This document shows, piece after piece, positions 24,963 through 32,108 of a DNA stretch of 52,907 nt. Below the pieces are notes generated by a model that saw only the letters and a list, made by a program, of their open reading frames with translations, ran no database searches and had not been told where the DNA came from. The position numbers and the translations under genes are program-made. Origin of the DNA: a virus; the IMG/VR virus record IMGVR_UViG_3300008111_000181, positions 1-52,907 of that record. One strand, written 5' to 3'. Position 1 is the stretch's first letter; each line of letters opens with the position of its first letter.

Positions 24963-25444
24963 TGTGGCCTTTTAAGAAAAGAAAACCCTTAAACATACAG
25001 TTTGAAACTGTAAATTCAGAAATACCTTTGGGTACACTAATGCGTTGGTTTTTGTATGACACCGACCTAGCTGAAGACCCTAACACTATTGCTAAAATAT
25101 TAGGTATGACTCCCGTCAGTGAAGAGGGAGACGAGCATGAGATGCAAGAAAGCGAAAAAAGATTAGAGCAGATTGCTTATTTACTTCCATACATAGACAT
25201 GATGTCTGATATGACAGCGGATGTTATAACTGGCATACAGCTCGATGAACTAATGAAGCACGACCCAGGCAATGAAAAAGAACGTGAGCGCGAAAGAGAA
25301 ATGATGCGCATGATGTATAAGATGATTGCGTTTTCTTCACTTCTTGGGGGCTTGTCTTCTGGCGTACAACTTGGTTTAATTAACCCAGGGGAAGTATTTA
25401 GTACAAGTTTAGATTTTAGAAAGTTGGAGGACTTAGGTGAGTAA
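24962..25444 (+). CDS. Unknown protein
   Basis: TAATG overlap with the polymerase. 160 residues: a basic start (WPFKKRKPLN), an acidic middle with EKEREREREMM near residue 110, and a hydrophobic C-terminal helix (IAFSSLLGGLSSGVQLGL). Coupling to the polymerase suggests a replication-linked role, but no family is recognised. Confidence 0.5.
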   Translation: MWPFKKRKPLNIQFETVNSEIPLGTLMRWFLYDTDLAEDPNTIAKILGMTPVSEEGDEHEMQESEKRLEQIAYLLPYIDMMSDMTADVITGIQLDELMKHDPGNEKEREREREMMRMMYKMIAFSSLLGGLSSGVQLGLINPGEVFSTSLDFRKLEDLGE

Positions 25445-25769
25445 CAACTGGTGGGCAAGCAAACTTGGTGGTCAGCCTTCAAACACATTTCAAACGCCAC
25501 CGCCTGCTCCACGACCAGTACAACAACCAACCCCGCCAGTAGAAAACATCCGAGTATCAGAGCGTTGCCCAGGATGCGGCAGTCAAAATTATGGTGGAGC
25601 AACCCCAGAGTCTAGAAAGCGTTGTTACGATTGTGGCTACCCTATAGTACAATCGGGTACTGGAATGAGAGGAGTAAACACGGGTCAGTCGGCTGCGGGG
25701 CCAGCGCAACCAGCTAAACAAGTATCAACTGGCGGATACAATCCAACCACAATCATAGGGAAGATTTAA
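25437..25769 (+). CDS. Zinc-ribbon protein with Pro-rich linker
   Basis: GTG 25437 with TGGAGG upstream. The 110 residues contain a proline-rich stretch (about 20-38) and a zinc ribbon with CPGCGS and CYDCGY. Such small ribbon proteins bind nucleic acid or proteins. It lies directly before recA and is coupled to it (TAATG). Confidence 0.55.
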   Translation: MSNNWWASKLGGQPSNTFQTPPPAPRPVQQPTPPVENIRVSERCPGCGSQNYGGATPESRKRCYDCGYPIVQSGTGMRGVNTGQSAAGPAQPAKQVSTGGYNPTTIIGKI

Positions 25770-26821
25770 TGAATGCAGAATTAGTAAAAGTATTACGAAA
25801 CATAAATAAAAAATACGGCGAAGACACAATCATTTTAGGTTCTGAGATTAAGACCGATGTATCTCAGCGTATAACAAGTGGTTCAATAAGTTTAGATGTA
25901 GCCCTTGGTGGTGGGTGGCCAGTAAATCAATGGCACGAAATTATTGGCGAGGCAAGTAATGGCAAGACTGCTATCGCACTTAAAACAATTGCTGCTAATC
26001 AAAAGAAGAACCCAGAGTTCACTACCGTTTGGGTAGCCGCTGAGCAATGGGTCCCTAGTTACGCAGAGATGTGTGGAGTAGACGCAAGTCGTGTGTATGT
26101 AGTTTCAACAAATGTAATGGAGGAAGCCTATGAATCGGTCATCCAAATTACTGGCAGTAAAGCGGTCGATTGTATTGTTATTGATTCGTTACCTGCCCTG
26201 GTCCCTACAACAGAGGACGATAAAGAGATGGAGATGGCTACTGTAGGTCGTGGCGCTCTTCTAACTAATAAGTTTTTTCGTAAGGTTGGTAAAGCATCTA
26301 AGCGTTCATTGGTAGAACCAGAGCGCCCTTTTATAGGTATTGTTATTAACCAATGGCGCTCAAAGATTGGCGTCATGTACGGAGATGACCGTACTACCCC
26401 AGGCGGTTTAGGTAAAGACTATGCGTTCTTTACCCGCCTAGAAATACGTCGTGCTGGCTGGATTGAGGTTGGTTCAGGCCAAGAAAAGAGACGTGTGGGT
26501 CAAGAGGTTAAGGTACGAGTAATCAAAAACAAGTCTGCCCCACCATCCCAAGTGGCATCTTTTGACTTTTATTTTGCCAAAGGCAATGGGCTTTTGGCTG
26601 GCGACCTGGACTTTGCCAAAGAAGTATTGGCTATCGGAATTGTCAACAAAGTGATAACCAGAGCTGGTGCTTACTACCGCTACGGCGATAGACAGTGGCA
26701 AGGTTCCGATGCTATGCTTGACTCTATACGGGAAGAAATTGATTTAAAGGAGACACTCGAGCGTGACGTTCTTGACTCAATCAAACAAGGCTCTAAGTTA
26801 GTAGCCGAGGATGAAGAGTAA
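25769..26821 (+). CDS. recA: RecA-like recombinase
   Basis: The 350-residue protein has Walker A GEASNGKTA, Walker B VDCIVIDSLPALVP, the loop region with EMEMATVGRGALLTNKFFRK, and NQWRSKIGVMYG. These fit RecA; ITSGSISLDVALGGGWP before Walker A is the RecA start of the core. It would catalyse strand exchange in phage recombination-dependent replication. It is followed by two resolvases and a RecB/Cas4-like nuclease in the same operon. Confidence 0.85.
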   Translation: MNAELVKVLRNINKKYGEDTIILGSEIKTDVSQRITSGSISLDVALGGGWPVNQWHEIIGEASNGKTAIALKTIAANQKKNPEFTTVWVAAEQWVPSYAEMCGVDASRVYVVSTNVMEEAYESVIQITGSKAVDCIVIDSLPALVPTTEDDKEMEMATVGRGALLTNKFFRKVGKASKRSLVEPERPFIGIVINQWRSKIGVMYGDDRTTPGGLGKDYAFFTRLEIRRAGWIEVGSGQEKRRVGQEVKVRVIKNKSAPPSQVASFDFYFAKGNGLLAGDLDFAKEVLAIGIVNKVITRAGAYYRYGDRQWQGSDAMLDSIREEIDLKETLERDVLDSIKQGSKLVAEDEE

Positions 26822-27152
26822 AGGACAAAGGGAGTCGAAGAAACACGAGGACCGATTAGCAAAAGCAATTGGTGGTCAGCGTAATGCTGGCAGCGGTGCG
26901 TTTTGGAGTCGGAAGGGTGATGTTCGGTCTAAAGACTTGTTAATAGAACACAAGTGGACTGGCAAAGCCACCGTGACTATCAAGGCCACGGTTCTAGAGA
27001 AGATTGTTAAGGAAGCAATCCTTGACAGTCGCACTCCAGTACTCGGTTTCAGTCTCAACGATGAAAACTATGTGATGTTACTGGAGGACGATTTTCTAGA
27101 ACTACGCCAGAAAACTTTGGAGTGTAGTTGTTCGAAGATATCGGCCACTTAG
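26811..27152 (+). CDS. Hjc-like Holliday junction resolvase
   Basis: A 113-residue protein overlapping recA by 11 bases. KKHEDRLAKAIGGQRNAGSG, then GDVRSKDLLIEHKWT, shows the Glu...Asp...Glu-x-Lys arrangement of archaeal Hjc-type PD-(D/E)xK resolvases found in several phages. The C-terminus (ECSCSKIS) has two Cys. The function is inferred from the motif and from recA next door. Confidence 0.6.
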   Translation: MKSKGQRESKKHEDRLAKAIGGQRNAGSGAFWSRKGDVRSKDLLIEHKWTGKATVTIKATVLEKIVKEAILDSRTPVLGFSLNDENYVMLLEDDFLELRQKTLECSCSKISAT

Positions 27153-27445
27153 AAGGTTGGCGACATCAAGCCAAGTGTCGGGGGATGGACACAGAGCTTT
27201 GGTTTCCTCCTAGAGATAAAGCCAAATATAAAAAAATTGCATCCGTATCTAAAGCTGTCTGCTTTGGACGTGATGGCTTACCTGAATGCCCAGTGCGTAA
27301 GGAATGTTTGCTGTATGCAGAAGCACAAGAAGAACAACACGGTATATGGGGTGGCATGTCGCATCGTGAGCGTAATGCGCTTAAGCGTAAAGCAAAGAAG
27401 CACGGCAAAACCCTAGAGGAGTGGATACTTGACGGAGACCTGTGA
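27128..27445 (+). CDS. WhiB-like Fe-S regulator
   Basis: TTG 27128 with GGAG about 5 bases upstream gives 105 residues. Four Cys (AKC, AVC, PEC, KEC) would hold a 4Fe-4S cluster, followed by GIWGGMS, the Wbl signature, and a basic C-terminus RNALKRKAKKHGK. WhiB proteins are confined to actinobacteria and their phages, so this gene points to the host. The spacing between Cys 2 and 3 is eight residues, unlike the usual two. It may redirect host sigma-dependent transcription. Confidence 0.85.
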   Translation: MFEDIGHLEGWRHQAKCRGMDTELWFPPRDKAKYKKIASVSKAVCFGRDGLPECPVRKECLLYAEAQEEQHGIWGGMSHRERNALKRKAKKHGKTLEEWILDGDL

Positions 27446-27457
27446 TACGGTGTCGGT
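27446..27457 (+). promoter_or_regulatory. Possible -10 element (TACGGT) for a leaderless start
   Basis: TACGGT at 27446-27451 lies 6 bases before ATG 27458, which has no Shine-Dalgarno sequence. TTGACG at 27429-27434 is too close for a standard -35. Confidence 0.3.
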
Positions 27458-28309
27458 ATGACAGAAAAGTACAAGCCAGGTGGGGCACTAAAATCATTTT
27501 TAGATGCGGGCAAAAAACCTTCACGAGTTCTAGGTTCGGTAGAACGCTACGTTCTATCTAAACCAACGGATAAATCTAGACGCACAGACGTCTTACACCC
27601 TTCAGAGATGGCTGGCGATGAGTGGTGCTATAGAGCATCTTACTTTCAGTTAAAAGGCCATTTACCATTAGAAAGCTCACGTCGTAATAGTCTAAGGCTT
27701 CAATCAGTTTTTGCAGAGGGTCACGGCATTCACGCTAAGTGGCAACGATGGTTTCAAGAAATGGGCCACTTGTACGGAAAATGGTACTGCAAAGATTGCG
27801 ACGAGTATTTTTGGGGCGGGTCTGACTGCCACGAAGGTCCACTAGAGTATAAAGAAGTTCCGTTGTTTTACGAACCACTGCGCATCTTTGGGCATGCAGA
27901 TGGTTGGCTTACTAATTTTGGTGACCCGTTAATGCTAGAAGTAAAGTCAATAGGTTTTGGAACTATACGCTGGGAGAACCCAGAAATGGCAAAAGAGTTT
28001 GGAACCATGGAGAAGGTGTGGCCAGAAATCAAAGCTCCATTTGCTAAACACGTAACTCAAGTACAAATCTATATGAAACTTGCAGAGCTATTAGGGTATG
28101 ACAATTACCCACGAGAAGCTGTTCTTATTTATGAGAACAAAGCTACGCAAGATGTAAAAGAATTTGTTGTACCAAAAAGTGATTTTGCTATTGCGCCTTT
28201 ATTTGAGGCTGCCGCTATGATTGTCGAATCAATTAACAACAACACTCCACCCGCTTGTAACTTAGATAAGTGGGGCGGATGTTCAAAGTGCGGAGGCTAT
28301 AATGAGTGA
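27458..28309 (+). CDS. Cas4/RecB-like Fe-S nuclease
   Basis: The 283-residue protein has a PD-(D/E)xK core: GHADGWL, then MLEVKSIG, then HVTQVQIYMKL (the QxxxY helix). One Cys near residue 53 (WCYRAS) and three near the C-terminus (CNLDKWGGCSKC) match the four-Cys Fe-S arrangement of Cas4 and AddB nucleases. A further zinc-like insert (CKDCDEYF...CHEG) is present. It probably resects DNA ends for RecA. No CRISPR array or cas1/cas2 is present. Confidence 0.7.
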   Translation: MTEKYKPGGALKSFLDAGKKPSRVLGSVERYVLSKPTDKSRRTDVLHPSEMAGDEWCYRASYFQLKGHLPLESSRRNSLRLQSVFAEGHGIHAKWQRWFQEMGHLYGKWYCKDCDEYFWGGSDCHEGPLEYKEVPLFYEPLRIFGHADGWLTNFGDPLMLEVKSIGFGTIRWENPEMAKEFGTMEKVWPEIKAPFAKHVTQVQIYMKLAELLGYDNYPREAVLIYENKATQDVKEFVVPKSDFAIAPLFEAAAMIVESINNNTPPACNLDKWGGCSKCGGYNE

Positions 28310-28796
28310 GTTAGTTGCTACAGGTATAAGTGAGATTGTTCTACAGCAGTTAGAAGCACAAGGACTTCCATTAAAAAGAAAGATGGACATTGCCCCACCC
28401 CCATTCCCTGAGGATATAACGTTAGTTGATGACCAAGACTTAATGATTATGGCTGCAAAGTACATGGAGAATCTAAACTTTCTTAGAACTCAAGTTGCCT
28501 GTGCATCATTGGCAGAGTTAGAGGCTACTAATAATTATGAGATAGAAGTGGCTCGTGGACTATTAACTAAGACCAACGGAAAGACTACGGAAAAAGCCGT
28601 TATGTTAAAAGCATCTGTGTCTACCGATGACACGGTAATGGTGTTAGAGAAAGCAAAGAACTATGCCCATGCTTATCGTAAGTTATTAGAGACAGCATTA
28701 GAAAACCTAGAGCGGTACTACTCACTAACTAGTAGAGAGCTTACTCGACGTACCTCTAACGGTAGGTCAGGATTTGGAAATAGATTTGTACCATGA
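28302..28796 (+). CDS. Unknown helical protein in recombination operon
   Basis: 164 residues, overlapping the Cas4-like gene by 8 bases and the RuvC-like gene by 4. The middle (about 50-145) is strongly helical with repeated KxxLE-type charges. The N-terminal part has DIAPPPFPEDI. It may assist the adjacent nucleases. No family recognised. Confidence 0.5.
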   Translation: MSELVATGISEIVLQQLEAQGLPLKRKMDIAPPPFPEDITLVDDQDLMIMAAKYMENLNFLRTQVACASLAELEATNNYEIEVARGLLTKTNGKTTEKAVMLKASVSTDDTVMVLEKAKNYAHAYRKLLETALENLERYYSLTSRELTRRTSNGRSGFGNRFVP

Positions 28797-29350
28797 CCTT
28801 AAAAAAATTTGATGGAGGTCTGTCGGTCACAGGCAGTAGCCTTTTGTATTTGGGTATTGACCAGTCATACAGCGGTTTTGCGTGCACGCTGCTTTCAACA
28901 AATGGCACATACTTAACAACAGTATTTAAGTCTGAGATTAAAGGCATAGATAGACTTGTTGAGATTAGGAAGTTTTTAAAAGAAACGCTTGATGGTGCAA
29001 AGTACCCTATAGAAGACATAGCCATGGAAGATTACGCTTTTGCTGGTCAAGGCAGGGTGTTCCATCTAGGTGAGCTTGGGGGTATGGTTAAACTTGTATG
29101 TAGAGACGCGGGGTACTACCCGCTTCTTGTCCCGCCTACGAGCCTAAAAAAGTATGTAACAGGCAAGGGGACGGGTATACAAAAGGCTCAAATGCTACTT
29201 TACATTTATAAAAAATGGGGGGTAGAATTTACCGACGACAACGCCGCAGACTCGTATGCATTAGCAAGACTTGTGGCTGGGCTTCATGGACCAGCATACG
29301 AGAAAGAAGTGTATGACAAGTTGCAAGGCGCAGACCATAGGGAACGATAA
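28793..29350 (+). CDS. RuvC-like Holliday junction resolvase
   Basis: 185 residues with an RNase H fold: LYLGIDQSYSGFA (first Asp), IAMEDYAF (Glu), and FTDDNAADSYALARL (final Asp pair), the order seen in RuvC and phage RuvC-like resolvases. It would cut recombination or replication junctions before packaging. A second resolvase (Hjc-like) lies 1.6 kb upstream. Confidence 0.75.
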   Translation: MTLKKFDGGLSVTGSSLLYLGIDQSYSGFACTLLSTNGTYLTTVFKSEIKGIDRLVEIRKFLKETLDGAKYPIEDIAMEDYAFAGQGRVFHLGELGGMVKLVCRDAGYYPLLVPPTSLKKYVTGKGTGIQKAQMLLYIYKKWGVEFTDDNAADSYALARLVAGLHGPAYEKEVYDKLQGADHRER

Positions 29351-29911
29351 ATGACAACAATCGTAGGAGTGCAGCATAAAAACAAATGCGTACTAGGTGC
29401 AGATAATCAAGTAACCGATGACGACGGCCGCATTTTTAGACACAAGAACATGGTTAAGATTTCACAATTAGCTAATGGAGTGTTGCTTGCTGGTGCAGGT
29501 GAGGTTGGGGCCTGCGATATTGCCCAACACCTGTGGAAACCACCCCGTATGACATCTAAAGATAAGGCTGACACCTATCACTTTGTTATTTCAAAGTTGA
29601 TTCCTTCTTTGCGTGAGTGCCTAAAAAATAATGGTTATAACTTTGATGAAGAAAGACCAAAGAACGACAAGGGCCAAAGATTTCACTTCTTGATAGCTGT
29701 TAATGGTGAAATATTTGATGTTAGCGAAGACCTATCTGTGTGCCAAGCTAATACAGGGTTCTATGGAGTAGGTAATGGTTCTGGTTACGCTCTAGGGGCT
29801 TTGCATGCTGGCGCAACCATACAAGATGCGTTAAAGATAGCTGAAGATTTAGATGTGTATACCTCAGGACCTTTTCTTATATTAGAACAGAAAAAATTTA
29901 ATGAAAGATAA
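29351..29911 (+). CDS. HslV/proteasome-beta-like Ntn hydrolase
   Basis: 186 residues. Met1 is followed by Thr-Thr-Ile-Val-Gly, as in HslV where Thr becomes the catalytic nucleophile. Mature Asp17 (GADNQVT) is in the right place; Lys (HKNMVKI) is displaced by two residues. GNGSGYALGALHAG matches the Ser129 region, and AEDLDVYTSGPF the Asp166/Ser169 region. This is the fold of the proteasome beta subunit. It probably forms a ring peptidase. No regulatory ATPase of HslU type is seen in the window, so the host's may be used, or the AAA+ protein at 47017 could act. Confidence 0.75.
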   Translation: MTTIVGVQHKNKCVLGADNQVTDDDGRIFRHKNMVKISQLANGVLLAGAGEVGACDIAQHLWKPPRMTSKDKADTYHFVISKLIPSLRECLKNNGYNFDEERPKNDKGQRFHFLIAVNGEIFDVSEDLSVCQANTGFYGVGNGSGYALGALHAGATIQDALKIAEDLDVYTSGPFLILEQKKFNER

Positions 29912-30131
29912 GCAGCTTGATAAGCAGTTTAGGGCCCACGGTTATATGACCGTTGATGAGTTCATTAATAAGTTAACCCCTGGTCTGAAATACTATCTAT
30001 TACATAACTGGACTAAGGATGAAACTAGCCTTCACCATCCTGAAGACCTTGCCTCAAACGCCCTTGTTTATATGGAGGTAGCATTCTCAGTGATAGGACA
30101 GTTTGGTGCAGCGCCACACGAAAAATATTAG
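29901..30131 (+). CDS. Small unknown protein
   Basis: 76 residues overlapping the Ntn hydrolase gene by 11 bases. It starts MKDKQLDKQFRAHGYMTVDE and is mainly helical. Coupling suggests co-expression with the hydrolase; a substrate adaptor is possible but unsupported. No family recognised. Confidence 0.45.
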   Translation: MKDKQLDKQFRAHGYMTVDEFINKLTPGLKYYLLHNWTKDETSLHHPEDLASNALVYMEVAFSVIGQFGAAPHEKY

Positions 30132-30336
30132 GGAATTAAAGCCCGATTACACAGGTTCTATGGACTATGCAGACCAGGTTATGCATGAATGCCCTATTTG
30201 CGAGTCAACTATATGGAATATAAAAGCTCAATTTGAGGATTATGAAATGGCTACGTACTTTCTGGACATGGAGTGCAGCAGCTGCGGTACCTATGGCAGG
30301 GCCCCTACCCCTTTAGACAGACCAAATCTAATTTAG
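30106..30336 (+). CDS. Zinc-ribbon protein
   Basis: GTG 30106 is preferred because AGGA lies 7 bases upstream; ATG 30160 is the alternative. The product has CPICES and CSSCGT, two CxxC pairs 30 residues apart, forming a zinc ribbon. It overlaps the previous gene by 26 bases. Function unknown. Confidence 0.5.
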   Translation: MQRHTKNIRELKPDYTGSMDYADQVMHECPICESTIWNIKAQFEDYEMATYFLDMECSSCGTYGRAPTPLDRPNLI

Positions 30337-30387
30337 ACTTCATAATTGTACTTACGGGAGTCCCACTATACGTAAACCGAGGTACAA

Positions 30388-30666
30388 ATGTCCGAACAAC
30401 CCCAAGAACAAATCCTACGCGTAAGCGCTGGGTCCAATCCACAGGCTGTGGCATCCGCAATTGCTCATAGTATTTATGAGACACGTAATTGTAAGATTCG
30501 TGCGGTAGGTGCAGGTGCAGTCAATCAGGCTGTAAAAGCTATCGCTATTGCTCGTGGATATACAGCTCCCCGCGGTCTTGACCTCATCTGCGTCCCAGGG
30601 TTCTCAAGCATTGAGAGCCATGACGGCCAGATTTCCGCAATTGTCTTTGAAGTAAAGGCAAGTTAA
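30388..30666 (+). CDS. SpoVS-like (AlbA-superfamily) protein
   Basis: 92 residues, ATG with GAGG 6-9 bases upstream. LRVSAGSNPQAVASAIAHSI, then IRAVGAGAVNQAVKAIAIAR and GLDLICVPGFSSIE, match Stage V sporulation protein S along almost its whole length. SpoVS proteins are small and AlbA-like; nucleic-acid binding is assumed. In a phage it may affect nucleoid state or cell-cycle timing. It is not tied by overlap to neighbours, so it may be transcribed separately. Confidence 0.75.
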   Translation: MSEQPQEQILRVSAGSNPQAVASAIAHSIYETRNCKIRAVGAGAVNQAVKAIAIARGYTAPRGLDLICVPGFSSIESHDGQISAIVFEVKAS

Positions 30667-30726
30667 CCCTGTATTTATCCAATAATAAGGCTACCCTTAT
30701 TTAAACCCTTGGCCAAAGGAAACTAA

Positions 30727-31071
30727 ATGAAAAAAGATTCAACTAAGAATAAGGCACCATTGGCTCCGACATCAGCGGAACCAAAAAATGCCGCAGGCGC
30801 AAAGCCACGCGTTGCTATGCCTTCAAAAGGCACACTTGTTAAAAAAGGTGGAGCTCAAGCTGGAGACCCATACAAGCAACCAAAACCTGCACGCTCTAAC
30901 ATCATGGGCAAGCTTGCTCGTGGCGGTGCACGTTATGGTATTCGCGTTAAATTCCAAAAGACCGTAGCACCAGAAGCAGGAGCAACACAGGCAAACGGCC
31001 GTATGTTTGCACCTGCAGTTCGTCGTCAACGTCCTAATTTTCAGGACGGCGGCGGGTCACACGGTAACTAA
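30727..31071 (+). CDS. Basic, low-complexity protein
   Basis: 114 residues with many Lys, Arg, Pro and Ala and almost no hydrophobic core (KNKAPLAPTSAEPKN, GTLVKKGGAQ, RQRPNFQDGGG). It probably binds nucleic acid or is a virion internal protein. A rho-independent terminator follows immediately at 31086. Confidence 0.5.
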   Translation: MKKDSTKNKAPLAPTSAEPKNAAGAKPRVAMPSKGTLVKKGGAQAGDPYKQPKPARSNIMGKLARGGARYGIRVKFQKTVAPEAGATQANGRMFAPAVRRQRPNFQDGGGSHGN

Positions 31072-31085
31072 AACTTAATAGCTTA

Positions 31086-31107
31086 GGCCCCCGCAAGGGG
31101 GCCTTTT
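31086..31107 (+). terminator. Rho-independent terminator
   Basis: GGCCCCC-GCAA-GGGGGCC followed by TTTT. The 7-bp GC stem with a GCAA tetraloop is canonical. It closes the transcript ending at 31071. Confidence 0.85.
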
Positions 31108-31142
31108 GCATTTACAGGAATATATTTAAATTTAGAATGTTG

Positions 31143-31148
31143 TATACT
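31143..31148 (+). promoter_or_regulatory. Possible -10 (TATACT) of the hsp20 gene
   Basis: TATACT fits a -10, but no clear -35 is present at 15-19 bases upstream in the very AT-rich region. The leader to ATG 31207 is about 50 bases and contains a short stem GACC/GGGTC at 31156-31175. Confidence 0.35.
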
Positions 31149-31206
31149 ATTGATGACCGCTCAATTCCGAGGGTCACTAAACATTTATCGTCTAAGGAGA
31201 TAAATT

Positions 31207-31599
31207 ATGGCTTCAGGCTACCCAATTCAATGGTCAGGAAACAACGACTGGTCTCACCCTAAAGAAATGAAACTAGGCAAGTCAACCTATCCCCCATACA
31301 ACATTAAGACCTTACCCAATGACAAAGCCGAGATTGAACTGGCGGTTGCGGGGTTCAAGAAGTCTGAAATTAACATTGAGTATAAAGAAAATGTTATTAC
31401 CGTATCGGGAGAAAAGGAAGAGGAGAACGAGGCAACTTACGCCTACAAAGGCATAGCTGGCCGTACTTTCTTGCAACGTTTTGCCGTGTCAGACGACGTG
31501 GTAGTAAACGGTGCTAAGCTAGAGGACGGGTTCTTGACCATCGCACTAGAGAGAATCGTTCCAGAGGCTAAGAAAGCTAAGACTATTTCAATAGAATAG
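31207..31599 (+). CDS. Small heat shock protein (Hsp20)
   Basis: 130 residues with AAGGAG upstream. PPYNIKTLPNDKAEIELAVA, GFKKSEINIEYKENVITVSG, and a C-terminal DGFLTIALERIVPE are the alpha-crystallin domain of Hsp20 chaperones (the A-G-x-x-x-x-I core). The protein holds unfolding proteins in solution. Hsp20 is frequent in phages with large tails, where it may protect assembly. It has its own leader and is isolated between terminators. Confidence 0.85.
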   Translation: MASGYPIQWSGNNDWSHPKEMKLGKSTYPPYNIKTLPNDKAEIELAVAGFKKSEINIEYKENVITVSGEKEEENEATYAYKGIAGRTFLQRFAVSDDVVVNGAKLEDGFLTIALERIVPEAKKAKTISIE

Positions 31600-31600
31600 T

Positions 31601-31640
31601 TGTTCATGGTTGTACATAGATGTCCATGGTTGTCCAACAA
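31601..31640. repeat. Two 20-bp direct repeats
   Basis: TGTTCATGGTTGTACATAGA and TGTCCATGGTTGTCCAACAA stand head to tail, sharing TGT-CATGGTTGT-CA. The 20-bp period (two helical turns) suits binding of one protein to one face of the DNA, such as a repressor upstream of the promoter at 31654-31683. Confidence 0.55.
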
Positions 31641-31653
31641 TCTTATTATAATA

Positions 31654-31683
31654 TTGCAAGACTGACAGTAACCATGTTATAGT
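31654..31683 (+). promoter_or_regulatory. Promoter-like sequence before a terminator
   Basis: TTGCAA (31654-31659), 18 bases, TATAGT (31678-31683). Transcription would start near 31690 and meet the hairpin at 31706 after about 15 bases, so it may be regulated by attenuation or may not be used. Confidence 0.4.
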
Positions 31684-31705
31684 ACGACTCCCCCCTCTTG
31701 TACAA

Positions 31706-31735
31706 AGCCCCCTGCAAATATTTTTGCAGGGGGCT
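31706..31735. terminator. Perfect 13-bp hairpin, probable terminator
   Basis: AGCCCCCTGCAAA pairs with TTTGCAGGGGGCT around TATT. The T-run after it is weak (ACTTTAC), but the strong GC stem after hsp20 suggests termination. The next promoter begins 2 bases downstream. Confidence 0.7.
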
Positions 31736-31737
31736 AC

Positions 31738-31766
31738 TTTACATACCACTAGTGATTCTTTATGAT
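31738..31766 (+). promoter_or_regulatory. Strong sigma-70-type promoter
   Basis: TTTACA (31738-31743), 17-base spacer, TATGAT (31761-31766). Both boxes differ from consensus by one base. It probably drives the operon from 31809 on. Confidence 0.6.
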
Positions 31767-31808
31767 ACGCTTAAGATGCAGTGCAAGACGGGATGAAAGG
31801 AACTTGTG

Positions 31809-32108
31809 GTGCCGAAACTATCGGACAAAAAGAGTCTTGGTGATTTGTTAACCGAATTAGAAACTAATCCTAAGAGACGTAGAAGCGCAGGCGGATGCAT
31901 ATGCGCTAGATGGTTAGAGACTGTTGATGAAGAAACAGTTGAACGAATGTATAAAGCATTCGGTGGTCAGAAAATCCTTGTAGATATGTCTAATTACTTT
32001 TTTGCAATTAAAGAAGTGTACCCAGAGATACCTTTACAAAGGACCACGTTTTACAATCACTTTAGAAAAAAGTGTTCATGCTATAAACAAGAGAAAGAAC
32101 TGAACTAA
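31809..32108 (+). CDS. Unknown small protein
   Basis: Two GTG codons (31806, 31809) follow AAAGGA; 31809 has better spacing and gives 99 residues starting MPKLSDKKSLGDLLTELE. The next gene starts with a related MTKMSIGDLLD. A CICARW segment and a C-terminal CSC are the only Cys. The second half (PLQRTTFYNHFRKKC) looks helix-turn-helix-like. No family recognised. Stop overlaps the next start (TAATG). Confidence 0.5.
   Translation: MPKLSDKKSLGDLLTELETNPKRRRSAGGCICARWLETVDEETVERMYKAFGGQKILVDMSNYFFAIKEVYPEIPLQRTTFYNHFRKKCSCYKQEKELN

Noticed and set aside
27458-28309. Cas4-like gene as evidence of a CRISPR system
   Set aside because: No array or other cas gene is present; such nucleases are common in phage recombination operons.
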